Positions 50,971 through 60,459 of a DNA stretch of 64,000 bases are shown piece after piece. The stretch is from positions 3,286,001 through 3,350,000 of the forward strand of contig NZ_CP139438.1 of the NCBI RefSeq assembly GCF_034258515.1, read 5' to 3'. The notes under the pieces were generated by a model that was not told where the DNA came from, made no database searches, and was given only the letters and a program-made list of their open reading frames with translations. Position 1 is the stretch's first letter. Each line of letters starts with the position of its first letter. The stretch comes from Pseudarthrobacter oxydans (GTDB lineage Bacteria; Actinomycetota; Actinomycetes; Actinomycetales; Micrococcaceae). The position numbers were made by a program, and so were the translations under genes.

Positions 50971-50985
50971 CCACGCAGGCACGGG

Positions 50986-52086
50986 CTAGCTGGCGCGGTC
51001 CACCACAGCAAGCGCGAAGTTGGACAGCGAGTCCTTGACCACGCCTTCGGGCAGCGGCGCGAGGGCGGCGATGGCTTCATCGGCCCACCGGCGGGCAACA
51101 ACCCAGGACTCCGCAGTCACGGGGTGCTCGCGCAGCCCGGCGACGGCCTCCGCAAGCGCCTCATCCGAGGACAGGTCCCCGTCAATGAGCCGGAGAAGCC
51201 CGACGGCGGACTGGTCACCGTCCGCGGCAGCCTTGCGCAGGAGCAGCACCGGCAGGGTGGGAACACCTTCGCGCAGGTCGGTGCCCGGGGACTTGCCGGA
51301 CTTGACCTTGATCCCGGTGACATCGATGACGTCGTCCGCGAGCTGGAAGGCCACACCCACCTTCTCGCCATATTCCACCAGGACGGGCTCGAACGCGGGA
51401 TCGGCGTTGGCGAAGATGGCGCCGAGCTGGCCGGACGCCGCCACCAGCGAACCGGTCTTGTCAGCAATCACGGAAAGGTAGTGCTCGATCGGATCTTCAT
51501 CCGGACGCGGCCCCACGGTCTCGTGCAGCTGGCCCAGGCACAGCCGCTCGAATGTGCGGGCCTGGATGCCGAGGGCCCGCGAACCGAGTTCGGACACCAG
51601 GATTGAGGCCCGGGCGAAGATCAGGTCGCCGGTGAGCACCGCCACCGAGTTGCCCCAGACCTCATGGGCCGTGGGCGCGCCGCGGCGGAACGGGGCAGAG
51701 TCCATGACGTCGTCGTGGTACAGGGTGGCCAGGTGCGTCAGTTCCACCACGACGGCGGCCTGCACCACGGCGGGAAGGGAAGCGTCGCCGAGGTGAGCGC
51801 ACAGCAGTGTCAGCAGGGGCCTGATGCGCTTGCCGCCGGCTTCCACCAGGTGCCGCGACGTGGCATCAGCCAGGGGATCAGAGTTGGCGATCGCTTCACG
51901 GAGTTTTTTCTCCACGCGTGCCAGGTTGTTGGTGATGGCCGGGCCCAGCTCGGCGTCTCCGGCAATGGCGGCGAAGCCCGCAGGCAGCTGCAAACCCGTA
52001 GCGATGGCGGTGGTGTTGAGGCTGGGTTCGGAGTCCGGCAGGCCGTGCCCGGCGTGCGTCCAGCTGTGGTCTGCGGCGTTGGTCAC
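50986..52086 (-). CDS. Trans-polyprenyl diphosphate synthase (menaquinone side chain)
   Basis: 366 residues. The first aspartate-rich motif is DDVMD at 125-129 and the second DDVID at about 253-257, with GGKRIRP and a conserved Gln upstream of the second motif. It elongates allylic diphosphates with isopentenyl diphosphate to the long chain attached by MenA. The GTG start overlaps the menJ stop by 4 bases (GTGA). The first 45 residues are an extension relative to shorter homologues. Heptaprenyl to nonaprenyl products are all possible. Confidence 0.92.
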   Translation of the reverse strand: MTNAADHSWTHAGHGLPDSEPSLNTTAIATGLQLPAGFAAIAGDAELGPAITNNLARVEKKLREAIANSDPLADATSRHLVEAGGKRIRPLLTLLCAHLGDASLPAVVQAAVVVELTHLATLYHDDVMDSAPFRRGAPTAHEVWGNSVAVLTGDLIFARASILVSELGSRALGIQARTFERLCLGQLHETVGPRPDEDPIEHYLSVIADKTGSLVAASGQLGAIFANADPAFEPVLVEYGEKVGVAFQLADDVIDVTGIKVKSGKSPGTDLREGVPTLPVLLLRKAAADGDQSAVGLLRLIDGDLSSDEALAEAVAGLREHPVTAESWVVARRWADEAIAALAPLPEGVVKDSLSNFALAVVDRAS

Positions 52087-53423
52087 GGGTTAACCCTAAC
52101 TTTTTGTAGCGGATACCGCTGATTGGAGTCTGCCGGGGCGGGCTTCGTATTGGATGTGGCCGGAACCAGAGACTCCAGGACGCGGATCACCCGGTCCTCA
52201 AAGCCCCTCGCGGATGGGTCCGTGAGGTTGGCCAGGAGCCTGACCACAAAGCGCATCAGAACCGGGATGGGCATGCCGGTGCGCAGCGCGAGCTTCATGA
52301 CGGCCGGCTTGCCGATCAGCGCGGCGAAGGCCCGGCCCAAGGTGAAGTGGGAGCCCCACTGGTCCCGCACGTAGTCCGCGTACCGCGCAAGGTGCGCGTC
52401 GGCGTCGTACGTTCCTCCCGCTGCCAGCGAGCGGGAGGAGGCGTCGACCAGGAACTCGGCGGCGAAGCGGGCGGATTCCATGGCGTAGGAGATGCCCTCG
52501 CCGTTGAACGGGGACACCATGCCGCCGGCGTCGCCCAGCAGGAGCAGCCCCGGCGAGTAGTGCGGGGTGCGGTTGAAGCCCATGGGCAGCGCTGCGCCGC
52601 GGATCTCGCCCACCTGGTTTTCCGGCGTGAAGCCCCATTCGGCGGGCATGCCGGCGGTCCATTCGCGCAGGACCTGCTTGTAGTCGAGCTTGCCGAATTC
52701 CTTCGAGGAGTTCAGGATGCCCAGGCCCACGTTGGAAGTGCCGTCGCCCACGCCGAACACCCAGCCGTAGCCGGGCAGCAGTTTGCCGTCGCGGCCGGGC
52801 AGCTCCAGCCAGCCTTCCATCCAGTCGTCGTCCGTGCGCGGCGAGGTGAAGTAGGTGCGCACGGCGACGCCGAGCGGGCGGTCGTCCCGCTTCTGGATGC
52901 CGAGCGAGACGGCGGTGCGGGTGGAGTTGCCGTCGGCGGCGAGGACGACGTCGGCACTGAAGTCGCGCGTCTCCCCCGCCTTGCGTCCGGACTCGTCCAG
53001 GAGCGCTGCGCGGACGCCGGTGACCCGGCCGCCGCCGTTGCGCAGTGCTTCGGTGACGCTGTGCCGCTCAAGGATGGTGGCACCGGCGGCCTGGGCATGG
53101 CGGGCCAGTTCCTCGTCGAATCCCAGCCGGGTGCGGATCAGGCCGTACTGCGGGAAGTCGGACACCTCGGGCCAGGGCAGTTCGATGGTGCGCCCGCCGG
53201 CGATCAGGCGCAGGCCTTTGTTCCGGCGCCAGCCTTCTCCCTCGGGGTGGGGCAGGCCCAGCTTCTGGATTTCACGGACGGCGCGGGGGGTGAGGCCGTC
53301 GCCGCAGACCTTCTCGCGCGGGAAGCTCGTTTTCTCCAGAACGGTGACGTCGATGCCCGCCTTGGCAAGGTAGTACGCGGCGGTGGAGCCGGCCGGCCCC
53401 GCGCCGACAATCAGTACCTTCAC
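52083..53423 (-). CDS. menJ: Menaquinone reductase, geranylgeranyl reductase family
   Basis: 446 residues. FAD-binding GAGPAGSTAAYYLAKAG lies at 7-23 and the second FAD contact in LLLLGDAGGMVSPFNGEGISYAMESARF (about 297-324). CGDGLTPRAV near residue 40 is the family signature. MenJ saturates one isoprene unit of the menaquinone tail, typical of actinobacteria. It is 3 bases after the menG stop and overlaps the synthase, so the three are one operon read leftwards. Confidence 0.9.
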   Translation of the reverse strand: MKVLIVGAGPAGSTAAYYLAKAGIDVTVLEKTSFPREKVCGDGLTPRAVREIQKLGLPHPEGEGWRRNKGLRLIAGGRTIELPWPEVSDFPQYGLIRTRLGFDEELARHAQAAGATILERHSVTEALRNGGGRVTGVRAALLDESGRKAGETRDFSADVVLAADGNSTRTAVSLGIQKRDDRPLGVAVRTYFTSPRTDDDWMEGWLELPGRDGKLLPGYGWVFGVGDGTSNVGLGILNSSKEFGKLDYKQVLREWTAGMPAEWGFTPENQVGEIRGAALPMGFNRTPHYSPGLLLLGDAGGMVSPFNGEGISYAMESARFAAEFLVDASSRSLAAGGTYDADAHLARYADYVRDQWGSHFTLGRAFAALIGKPAVMKLALRTGMPIPVLMRFVVRLLANLTDPSARGFEDRVIRVLESLVPATSNTKPAPADSNQRYPLQKVRVNP

Positions 53424-53426
53424 AGG

Positions 53427-54206
53427 TCAGCGGACGATGTTGCGGCGCAGCTTGGCCACCGGGCCCTTGTGCGCGGCGATGGCGGCAGCCGCATTGTCCG
53501 GGGCCGGCCCCGCAGGCTTGAACGCGCGGTGGACGGCCACGATCCCGCCGGAAAGGTTGCGGTAGGTGACCTGTTCCCACCCGGATTCCTGCAGCCAGGC
53601 GGCCAGGTGGTCCTGGTCCGGCCAGGCGCGGATGGACTCAGCGAGGTAGACGTACGCGTCCGGGTTGGAGGCTACCTTCGTGGCGATGGCCGGCAGGGCG
53701 CGCATCAGGTATTCGGTATACATGGTGCGCCAGAGCGGGATCACCGGCTGGGAGAACTCCGCGATGACCAGCTTGCCGCCCGGTTTGGTGACGCGGAGCA
53801 TCTCCTGCAGCGCCTTCTTCGGCTCGTTGACGTTGCGGAGGCCGAAGGAGATCGTGGCGGCGTCGAACGAGTTGTCGGCGAAAGGCAGGTTGGTGGCATC
53901 ACCGGCAACAAAATTGATGTCCGGCCGGCGGCGCTTTCCAACCTTGAGCATTCCCAGGGAGAAGTCGCAGGCCACAACGTCTATTCCAGCATCGGCATAC
54001 GGCTCGCTGGAGGTGCCGGTACCGGCTGCCAGGTCAAGGACGCGCTGGCCTTTGCTGACGTCCATGGCTTCCACCACAACCTTGCGCCAGCGCCGGGTCT
54101 GCCCCAGGGACAGGACATCGTTGACGACGTCGTATTTCGGTGCGACGTCGTCAAACATCGTGGCTACTTCGTCCGGACGCTTATCCAAGGATGCTCGGTT
54201 CACCAT
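53427..54206 (-). CDS. menG: Demethylmenaquinone methyltransferase
   Basis: 259 residues. SAM motif [17 protein letters not shown], the UbiE signatures [21 protein letters not shown] (about 25-45) and [20 protein letters not shown] are all present. It methylates demethylmenaquinone to menaquinone. It is the first gene of the menG-menJ-synthase operon. The hydrolase gene upstream is 48 bases away in the same direction. Confidence 0.94.
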   Translation of the reverse strand: MVNRASLDKRPDEVATMFDDVAPKYDVVNDVLSLGQTRRWRKVVVEAMDVSKGQRVLDLAAGTGTSSEPYADAGIDVVACDFSLGMLKVGKRRRPDINFVAGDATNLPFADNSFDAATISFGLRNVNEPKKALQEMLRVTKPGGKLVIAEFSQPVIPLWRTMYTEYLMRALPAIATKVASNPDAYVYLAESIRAWPDQDHLAAWLQESGWEQVTYRNLSGGIVAVHRAFKPAGPAPDNAAAAIAAHKGPVAKLRRNIVR

Positions 54207-54254
54207 GCCATTGTCTCAAATGTTCGGGAAGGTCCGGACCAAGGCGGCATGGAG

Positions 54255-55046
54255 TCAAAGCTTCGCGAGGAATGCCCTGGTATCCGCTGCCACCTGCTCC
54301 GGGCATTCCCAGAGGACCACGTGGCCGGTTCCGGCGTACGTTTTCAGGACGGAGCCGGGTATGCGGGCTGCCAGGAGTTCCTGCTGGCTGCGGGGCAGAA
54401 ACCCGTCCTGCTCTCCCCACAGGATCAGCGTGGGCGCGTGGATGGTTCCGGTTTCGGTGGGCGGTACCGCCAGGCAGAGCCCCGCAAGCACGGACTTCCA
54501 CACGTGCGCGGGCATCTTAAGCCCATCTGCCACCCGGTCATCGAGGTACCAGCCGGGCACGGCCTGGCCCAGGGGAAACCACAGCAGCGACTGACGCACC
54601 CAGTCCTCGTCGAGCGGGTCGGCCAGGGCGTCCACTTCGTCGGCGAACGCGGGCCGGCCTTGAAGGGTCAGCGGCGAACCCACCAGGAGCAGGGCATCAA
54701 CACGTTCAGGCTGCATCACGGCCAGCTGCTGGGCCACGTAGCCCCCGCTTGAGGAGCCCAGGACGGCGGCCGATTCAAGAGCCAGTGCATCGAGGATGGC
54801 CGCCACGTCCCGGGCCTGGTCCTCCAGTGAGTAGCCGTCGGCAGGCTTGTCCGCGTCTCCGTGGCCGCGCAGGTCAGGCGCGAGGATCCGGAATCCCTCC
54901 AGAAGCGGGGCCAGCCGGTCAAAGCTCCGGCGCGATTCCCCCCAGGCATGGAGCAGCAGCAGGGGCCGCGCCGACGCGTCCCCCTGGATCAGGCACGGCA
55001 CGTGGATCCCGGTGCTGAGGAACAGCTGGCGGACTTCGGAGTCCAT
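54255..55046 (-). CDS. Alpha/beta hydrolase
   Basis: 263 residues. Nucleophile elbow GSSSGGY (about 95-101, Ser in the middle), oxyanion region LLLHAWGES, acid Asp in LWGEQDGF and His in GTGHVVLWE complete the triad. Position between menF and menG hints at MenH (SHCHC synthase), but the sequence looks like a generic hydrolase, so I give no symbol. ATG 55046 was chosen as the first start giving a family-like N-terminus. Confidence 0.87.
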   Translation of the reverse strand: MDSEVRQLFLSTGIHVPCLIQGDASARPLLLLHAWGESRRSFDRLAPLLEGFRILAPDLRGHGDADKPADGYSLEDQARDVAAILDALALESAAVLGSSSGGYVAQQLAVMQPERVDALLLVGSPLTLQGRPAFADEVDALADPLDEDWVRQSLLWFPLGQAVPGWYLDDRVADGLKMPAHVWKSVLAGLCLAVPPTETGTIHAPTLILWGEQDGFLPRSQQELLAARIPGSVLKTYAGTGHVVLWECPEQVAADTRAFLAKL

Positions 55047-55135
55047 GACTGAAGGGTACGCCCGCCCCCGCCGCCGCGGGTACCTCCAGCAGGCCTCCCG
55101 GGCCACCGCACGCTCGGGAGTAGTGTTGTCTCATC

Positions 55136-56545
55136 ATGACGAGCACGTTCCGCACCTTGACAGTCCCCCTGGATGGAAAAGAATTCCCCGGGGGGCTTCC
55201 TGCGTTTCTGGTCCGGGACGATGTCCTCTGCTGGACCCGCCGCGAGGCCGGACTGGCAGGATTCGGCGAGATCGCGCGCTTCACGGCAACGGGCCCTGAG
55301 CGGTTCCTTGAGGCAGACATCTGGTGGCGCCACCTGGTCCTCGAGGCCGAAGTCATTGATACCGTGGAGCTTCCCGGCACCGGACCGGTGGCTTTCGGAT
55401 CCTTTGCCTTTTCCAAGACCTCGGCGCACGAATCGCGGCTGATCGTGCCCGAAATCGTGGTGGGCGTGCGCGACGGGCAGGTGTGGCTCACCCAGCTGAC
55501 GTTCGACGACGGTCTCCTCACGGAGGACGGTGCCCTCGCCGCACTGGACCGCTGGCTTGCCGGCGGTCCCGCAGCAGCTGCGGCCGCACCCGTTGCAGCA
55601 GGCACGACGGCGGCAGCGGACCCGGCCGGGGACGGCACCATGGGTGGTGCCCGCGCCAAGGCGGGCGGCGCCGTCGTACGTCCCCTCCCGCTCGCCGCGG
55701 CGGCAACCCTGCACACCGGCTCCCTGAGCGAGGAATCCTGGATGGCCGCGGTCGAAGCGGGCGTGGCCGAAATCCGGACGGGCGCACTGGAGAAGCTGGT
55801 GCTTGCGCGCGACGTGGTGGCCACTATTCCGTCGGGCGTACATGCGTCGGCGGTGCTGAGGGAGCTCGCCGCGCGGTACCGCGAGTGCTGGACATACGGG
55901 GTGGACGGGCTGGTGGGGGCGACTCCGGAGATGCTGATCCAGGTTGAGGGCCGCACTGCCCAGGCCCGCGTGCTGGCCGGAACACTGGACCGACGGGATG
56001 CGCACGGCGAGGACGGCCTTCCGATGGATTACGCCACCAGGGTGTTGGCAGGATCCGAAAAGCAGCGGCATGAACACGAGATCGCCATCCAATCGCTGAC
56101 CTCGCAGCTGGCACCGTTCTCGGAAGCCATGAACGCGCACGACGAACCGTTCATCCTGGAACTGCCCAACGTGTGGCACCTGGCGTCCGATGTAAAGGCC
56201 GAGCTCGCCGAGATCGAAGGCCATGTGCCTACCTGCCTTGCCCTGATCAACGCCCTGCACCCCACCGCCGCCGTCTGCGGGACCCCCACGGAGGTGGCCG
56301 GTGCGCTCATCCGCAAGCTGGAGCACCTGGACCGCGGACCGTACGCCGGGCCGGTGGGCTGGCTTGACGCCGCCGGAAACGGCGAATGGGGCATTGCCCT
56401 GCGCGGCGCCGTCATCGAGTCCCCCACTTCGGTGCGGTTGTATGCCGGCTGCGGCATAGTCGACGGCTCGCAGCCGGAGGCCGAGCTTGCCGAAACGTGG
56501 GCCAAATTCCGGCCGATGCTGGAATCGCTCGGCATCAGCAGCTGA
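55136..56545 (+). CDS. menF: Isochorismate synthase
   Basis: 469 residues of the chorismate-binding fold. The C-terminal half holds the active-site blocks: EKLVLARDVV, RVLAGTLDRR, the Mg-binding SEKQRHEHEIAIQSL and ALHPTAAVCGTPTEVA, then GPYAGPVGWLDAAGNGEWGIALRGA. It converts chorismate to isochorismate, the first step to menaquinone. An Ala/Gly-rich insertion at about 145-180 splits the N-terminal domain. It is divergent from the hydrolase gene. A siderophore-type EntC is the alternative, but menaquinone context favours MenF. Confidence 0.91.
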   Translation: MTSTFRTLTVPLDGKEFPGGLPAFLVRDDVLCWTRREAGLAGFGEIARFTATGPERFLEADIWWRHLVLEAEVIDTVELPGTGPVAFGSFAFSKTSAHESRLIVPEIVVGVRDGQVWLTQLTFDDGLLTEDGALAALDRWLAGGPAAAAAAPVAAGTTAAADPAGDGTMGGARAKAGGAVVRPLPLAAAATLHTGSLSEESWMAAVEAGVAEIRTGALEKLVLARDVVATIPSGVHASAVLRELAARYRECWTYGVDGLVGATPEMLIQVEGRTAQARVLAGTLDRRDAHGEDGLPMDYATRVLAGSEKQRHEHEIAIQSLTSQLAPFSEAMNAHDEPFILELPNVWHLASDVKAELAEIEGHVPTCLALINALHPTAAVCGTPTEVAGALIRKLEHLDRGPYAGPVGWLDAAGNGEWGIALRGAVIESPTSVRLYAGCGIVDGSQPEAELAETWAKFRPMLESLGISS

Positions 56546-56630
56546 CCCCTCAGTCCCAGGAAGTCCGGGATCGGAGACAAGCTCTTCTCCGACGCGCTTG
56601 ATTTTCACTGTGCTTTAGTTATCCAATAGT

Positions 56631-56643
56631 GAAACTAAGTTTC
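56631..56643. promoter_or_regulatory. Short palindrome upstream of amino-acid ABC operon
   Basis: GAAAC-TAA-GTTTC is a perfect 5-3-5 palindrome in the AT-rich 180-bp gap upstream of the binding-protein gene, where the promoter must be. The ribosome site AAAAGGTAAG precedes the start at 56726. Confidence 0.35.
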
Positions 56644-56725
56644 CTGTGATGCACATCTCATAATCGGCGCTACACTATGTACCGATTTAGCACCACATAC
56701 TCCCCGCAACAAAAGGTAAGAAAAC

Positions 56726-57529
56726 ATGCAGCTCAAGTCCCTGGCCACGGCCAAAATGACCGCCAAGGCAGCAGCACTCTTCGCCGTCGGCGCCCTCACC
56801 CTCACGGCCTGCGGTGGCGGAAGCTCCACCCCGGCTGCCTCCGCAGGCGGCATCCAGCTCATCAACGCCGGCAAGCTCACGGTCTGCTCGGACATCCCCT
56901 ACGAGCCGTTCGAGTTCGAGAAGGACGGCCAGACCGTCGGCTTCGACATCGACATCGCCAAGGAGGTCGCCAAGGACCTCGGTGCAGAACTGAGCATCGT
57001 GGACAGCTCCTTCGAGGCCATCGAGACCGGTACCGCACTGACCCAGTGCGACCTGGGGATCTCCTCGATCTCCATCACGGACACCCGCAAGTCCGTGATG
57101 GACTTCTCCACCCCGTACCTGGATGACGACCTGGCCCTGGTTGCCAGCGATGACTCCGGCATCAAGGGCCTGGACGACGCCAAGGGCAAGAAGGTGGGCG
57201 TCCAGCAGGCCACCACCGGCGCCGACTACGCCCAGGAAAAGGGCATCGACGCCCAGCAGTTCGAGGACACCGGCCTCCTGGTGCAGGCCCTCGAGGCCGG
57301 CACCATCGACGCCGCCCTGGGCAACCAGTCCGTCCTGGGCTACGCGATCAAGGACCAGCCCAAGTTCAAGAGCGTTGAGGACTTTGCCACCGGCGAGCAG
57401 CTGGGCATCTCCATCAAGAAGGGCAACACCGCCATGGCGGAGAAGGTCAACGGCACGCTCAAGCGCCTGACCGACGACGGCTCCCTGGCAAAGTTCAAGA
57501 CCACCTGGTTCGGCGAAACCGCCAAGTAA
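56726..57529 (+). CDS. Amino-acid ABC transporter substrate-binding lipoprotein
   Basis: 267 residues. A lipoprotein signal with LTAC and the acylated Cys29 is followed by the family 3 solute-binding fold: KLTVCSDIPYEPFEFEKDGQTVGFDIDIAKEVAKDLGAE and DFSTPYLDDDLALVA. It captures a polar amino acid, probably glutamine, glutamate or a basic amino acid. First gene of a three-gene importer. A hairpin in the following gap may keep its mRNA more abundant than that of the permease. Confidence 0.92.
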   Translation: MQLKSLATAKMTAKAAALFAVGALTLTACGGGSSTPAASAGGIQLINAGKLTVCSDIPYEPFEFEKDGQTVGFDIDIAKEVAKDLGAELSIVDSSFEAIETGTALTQCDLGISSISITDTRKSVMDFSTPYLDDDLALVASDDSGIKGLDDAKGKKVGVQQATTGADYAQEKGIDAQQFEDTGLLVQALEAGTIDAALGNQSVLGYAIKDQPKFKSVEDFATGEQLGISIKKGNTAMAEKVNGTLKRLTDDGSLAKFKTTWFGETAK

Positions 57530-57615
57530 CCACGGCACTGTAGTCGCCGCGAAGGCCCCGCCCCGGGTCCTGCACGGCACTGAGGACTACGCCGCCTTGA
57601 GAACTCCGCAGTTGG

Positions 57616-57651
57616 GGCCCCGGACGAGCTGTACCCAGTCCGTCCGGGGCC
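57616..57651 (+). terminator. Intra-operon hairpin (attenuator or mRNA-stabilising)
   Basis: An 11-bp stem (57616-57626 with 57641-57651) with a 14-base loop lies between the binding-protein and permease genes. No T run follows, so partial termination or mRNA protection is more likely than full termination. Confidence 0.55.
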
Positions 57652-57681
57652 TCTGCCACGCACTACGAATGTGAGCACCCC

Positions 57682-58473
57682 ATGGCAATGACCGCACGTC
57701 AACGAGCCAGAGTAAGCCTGTACGTCCAAGCCGGAATCTTTGTTGTGGCCATCGCCGCGCTGATCCTGGCCACCGACTGGAAGACCATCGGCAACAGCGT
57801 CTTCAACTTCGCCAAGATCGGGCCGATGTTCCCGGGCATCTTTGTCACCGGCCTGGTCAACACCCTGATCTATACCGTCCTCGGCTTCATCGTGGGCCTC
57901 TCCGGCGGTCTGCTGCTGGCCCTGATGAAGCTCTCCAGTTTCCCCCTCTACCGCTGGATCGCCACCGGCTACATCGAGTTCTTCCGCGGCATCCCCGCGC
58001 TGCTGGTCTTCATTGCCTTCGGCTACGGCGTGCCGCTGGCGTTCGGCGTCTCGTGGAACATCACCGTGATCGTGATGGTTTCACTCGGCATGGTGGCCTC
58101 GGCGTACATCGCCGAAACCCTCCGCGCCGGCCTGCAGGCGGTGCCGAAGGGCCAGCTGGAAGCCGCCCGGTCGCTGGGCATGCCCCAGTGGCGGGCCATG
58201 GTGACCATCGTCATCCCGCAGGCCTTCAAGATTGTCCTGCCGCCGCTGACCAACGAGGTCATCCTGCTCACCAAGGACTCGTCCCTGATCTATGTCCTGG
58301 GCCTCACCGCCTCCCAGTACGAACTCACCAAGTTTGGCCGCGACGGCATCTCAAGCCTCGGTGCCGGCCTGACGCCGCTCCTCGTGGCCGGCGCCTTCTA
58401 CCTGGTGATCACCATCCCCCTGAGCTTCCTGGCCCGGAAGTTCGAAAGCCGCACCGCGCGGAACAATCGATAG
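57682..58473 (+). CDS. Amino-acid ABC transporter permease
   Basis: 263 residues with about five helices of the HisMQ type: FVTGLVNTLIYTVLGFIVGL, then the EAA loop VPKGQLEAARSLGMPQWRAMVTIVIPQAF (about 154-182). It probably functions as a homodimer since only one permease is present. Start ATG 57682 follows the GAGCACCCC region with a weak ribosome site; the ATG two codons later is an alternative. The ATPase gene begins 12 bases after the stop. Confidence 0.92.
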   Translation: MAMTARQRARVSLYVQAGIFVVAIAALILATDWKTIGNSVFNFAKIGPMFPGIFVTGLVNTLIYTVLGFIVGLSGGLLLALMKLSSFPLYRWIATGYIEFFRGIPALLVFIAFGYGVPLAFGVSWNITVIVMVSLGMVASAYIAETLRAGLQAVPKGQLEAARSLGMPQWRAMVTIVIPQAFKIVLPPLTNEVILLTKDSSLIYVLGLTASQYELTKFGRDGISSLGAGLTPLLVAGAFYLVITIPLSFLARKFESRTARNNR

Positions 58474-58485
58474 GCAGGGAAGACC

Positions 58486-59289
<804 letters not shown>

Positions 59290-59294
59290 CGCGT

Positions 59295-59358
59295 TTCGCG
59301 CCCGAAAAGGACAGCCGCTATCCGGCCCCGGATGGCGGCTGTCCTTTTCGGGCGCGAA
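59295..59358. terminator. Long perfect hairpin shared by convergent genes
   Basis: Bases 59295-59318 and 59335-59358 are perfect 24-bp inverted repeats, and the loop contains a further ATCCGG/CCGGAT stem. The right side and part of the loop code for the last residues of the AbiEi-like gene, whose stop lies at the top of the left arm. It can terminate both convergent transcripts; CCTTTT within the arm gives a short T run. Confidence 0.88.
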
Positions 59359-60313
59359 CACCCGGAATGGTGGCGCGAAGCGGTAGCTTGGGCACCCCCT
59401 CCGCGATAAGGAAGGCCGCAAAAGTCTCCGCATCCCGCAGCTCAGCCCAGGTCCACCGGACAACCCTCCGTCCAGTTGCACGGACCCGGTCCTCCCTCCT
59501 TTTTTCGGCAATCACCACCTCGGAGACAGTGCGGCCCCGCAGAAACTCCGGTTTCTGGTACTTGATGAGACCATCAAACTCGCCTGCTATTCTTTCCACG
59601 CCCCATTCGAAGTCGAGGTAGGCCACAAAGCCTTTCCTGTCCGCCACCCTGCACTGAAGCAAGGGGATGGGAAACCCTCCAAGGAACATGTAGGCGCGAC
59701 TCAAGGATTCACCCGGTGATCCGGAATTCGGGTCGGCGAAGTCCAGTGCCGTACTGATGCGCCTGGCCGCGGCGGCACTGTATCTTTCGGTTGCCATCGC
59801 CTTCAAAGACTCCCTGTCCAGGGGTGGCAGCCCCGTAACGGCGTCCGGTTTGAGGACGTGGTCGAAGGCAATGACGGCCTGCTCAAACGGCCGCAGAGCG
59901 CCTAGGTCCAGGACAGTACGCTCCCTTGAGGTCACCAGGAGCCCTGTACGCTCGCAAATCTCCGAACCACTCACGCTGATGCGGTGGCGGCTGATTCCTG
60001 CCTTTGACCGGCCACCGGCCGCATCGTCGGTGCAGGCATGGACCACCTTCTGGGCCCCCAGGAGCGGAATGCGCCAAAGGGCTGCCGCCGATTCCAGGCA
60101 AAACACGTTCCGCGTCCTCAATGTGGTGGCTGTGGCCAGGATCAGCAGCGGATACCGGTCCCATGGCTTGAGGGCTTTCCAGACGGGCTCGGCAACGTAT
60201 ACGCCCTGCCTGATCCGGCGCAACTCCCCCGCTGCGCACTTCCGTGCAAGTTCCCGGGAGTCTTTGCCAAGGCGGGCATAATCGCTGCTGAGTATGAGTG
60301 CGTTGGTGTCCAT
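59318..60313 (-). CDS. AbiEi-like protein with nuclease-like C-terminus, second relative
   Basis: 331 residues. The N-terminal part (about 10-60, LGKDSRELARKCAAGELRRIRQGVYVAEP) is an AbiEi-type winged helix. The C-terminal region (about 225-300) contains FVAYLDFEWGVERIAGEFDGLIKY followed by EKRREDRVRATGRRVVRWTW, with the Asp/Glu spacing and downstream Arg of a DUF559/Vsr-like fold. It is a distant relative of the gene at 49656-50522, not a recent duplicate. No toxin partner is present. Its 3' end doubles as one side of a terminator. Confidence 0.78.
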   Translation of the reverse strand: MDTNALILSSDYARLGKDSRELARKCAAGELRRIRQGVYVAEPVWKALKPWDRYPLLILATATTLRTRNVFCLESAAALWRIPLLGAQKVVHACTDDAAGGRSKAGISRHRISVSGSEICERTGLLVTSRERTVLDLGALRPFEQAVIAFDHVLKPDAVTGLPPLDRESLKAMATERYSAAAARRISTALDFADPNSGSPGESLSRAYMFLGGFPIPLLQCRVADRKGFVAYLDFEWGVERIAGEFDGLIKYQKPEFLRGRTVSEVVIAEKRREDRVRATGRRVVRWTWAELRDAETFAAFLIAEGVPKLPLRATIPGVRARKGQPPSGAG

Positions 60314-60399
60314 CCAGCCATAATTGCGGGGCGTGTACGCCGCCGTAATGCCCGATCACGTGTATGTGGATTAAGGTGGCGCGCCCGATTCGGATGTCC

Positions 60400-60438
60400 G
60401 CTACCCGGTTCCCGGGGGCCGATGTCCGAACGGGTAGC
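60400..60438 (-). terminator. Candidate terminator after menD
   Basis: GCTACCCG (60400-60407) pairs with CGGGTAGC (60431-60438) around a GC-rich 23-base loop, 22 bases after the menD stop. GATGTCCG occurs twice around it. The rest of 60314-60459 shows nothing else I can name. Confidence 0.5.
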
Positions 60439-60459
60439 GCAGACCCGATCCGGCCGCCG

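Larger units (their letters stand above)
50523..50985. other. 463-bp gene-free interval
   Basis: The longest gene-free stretch of the window. Apart from the promoter-like site, hairpin series and terminator listed separately, 50523-50690 is AbiEi upstream sequence in which I see no further structure. A short open frame at 50570-50770 lacks a ribosome site and family resemblance. Confidence 0.6.
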
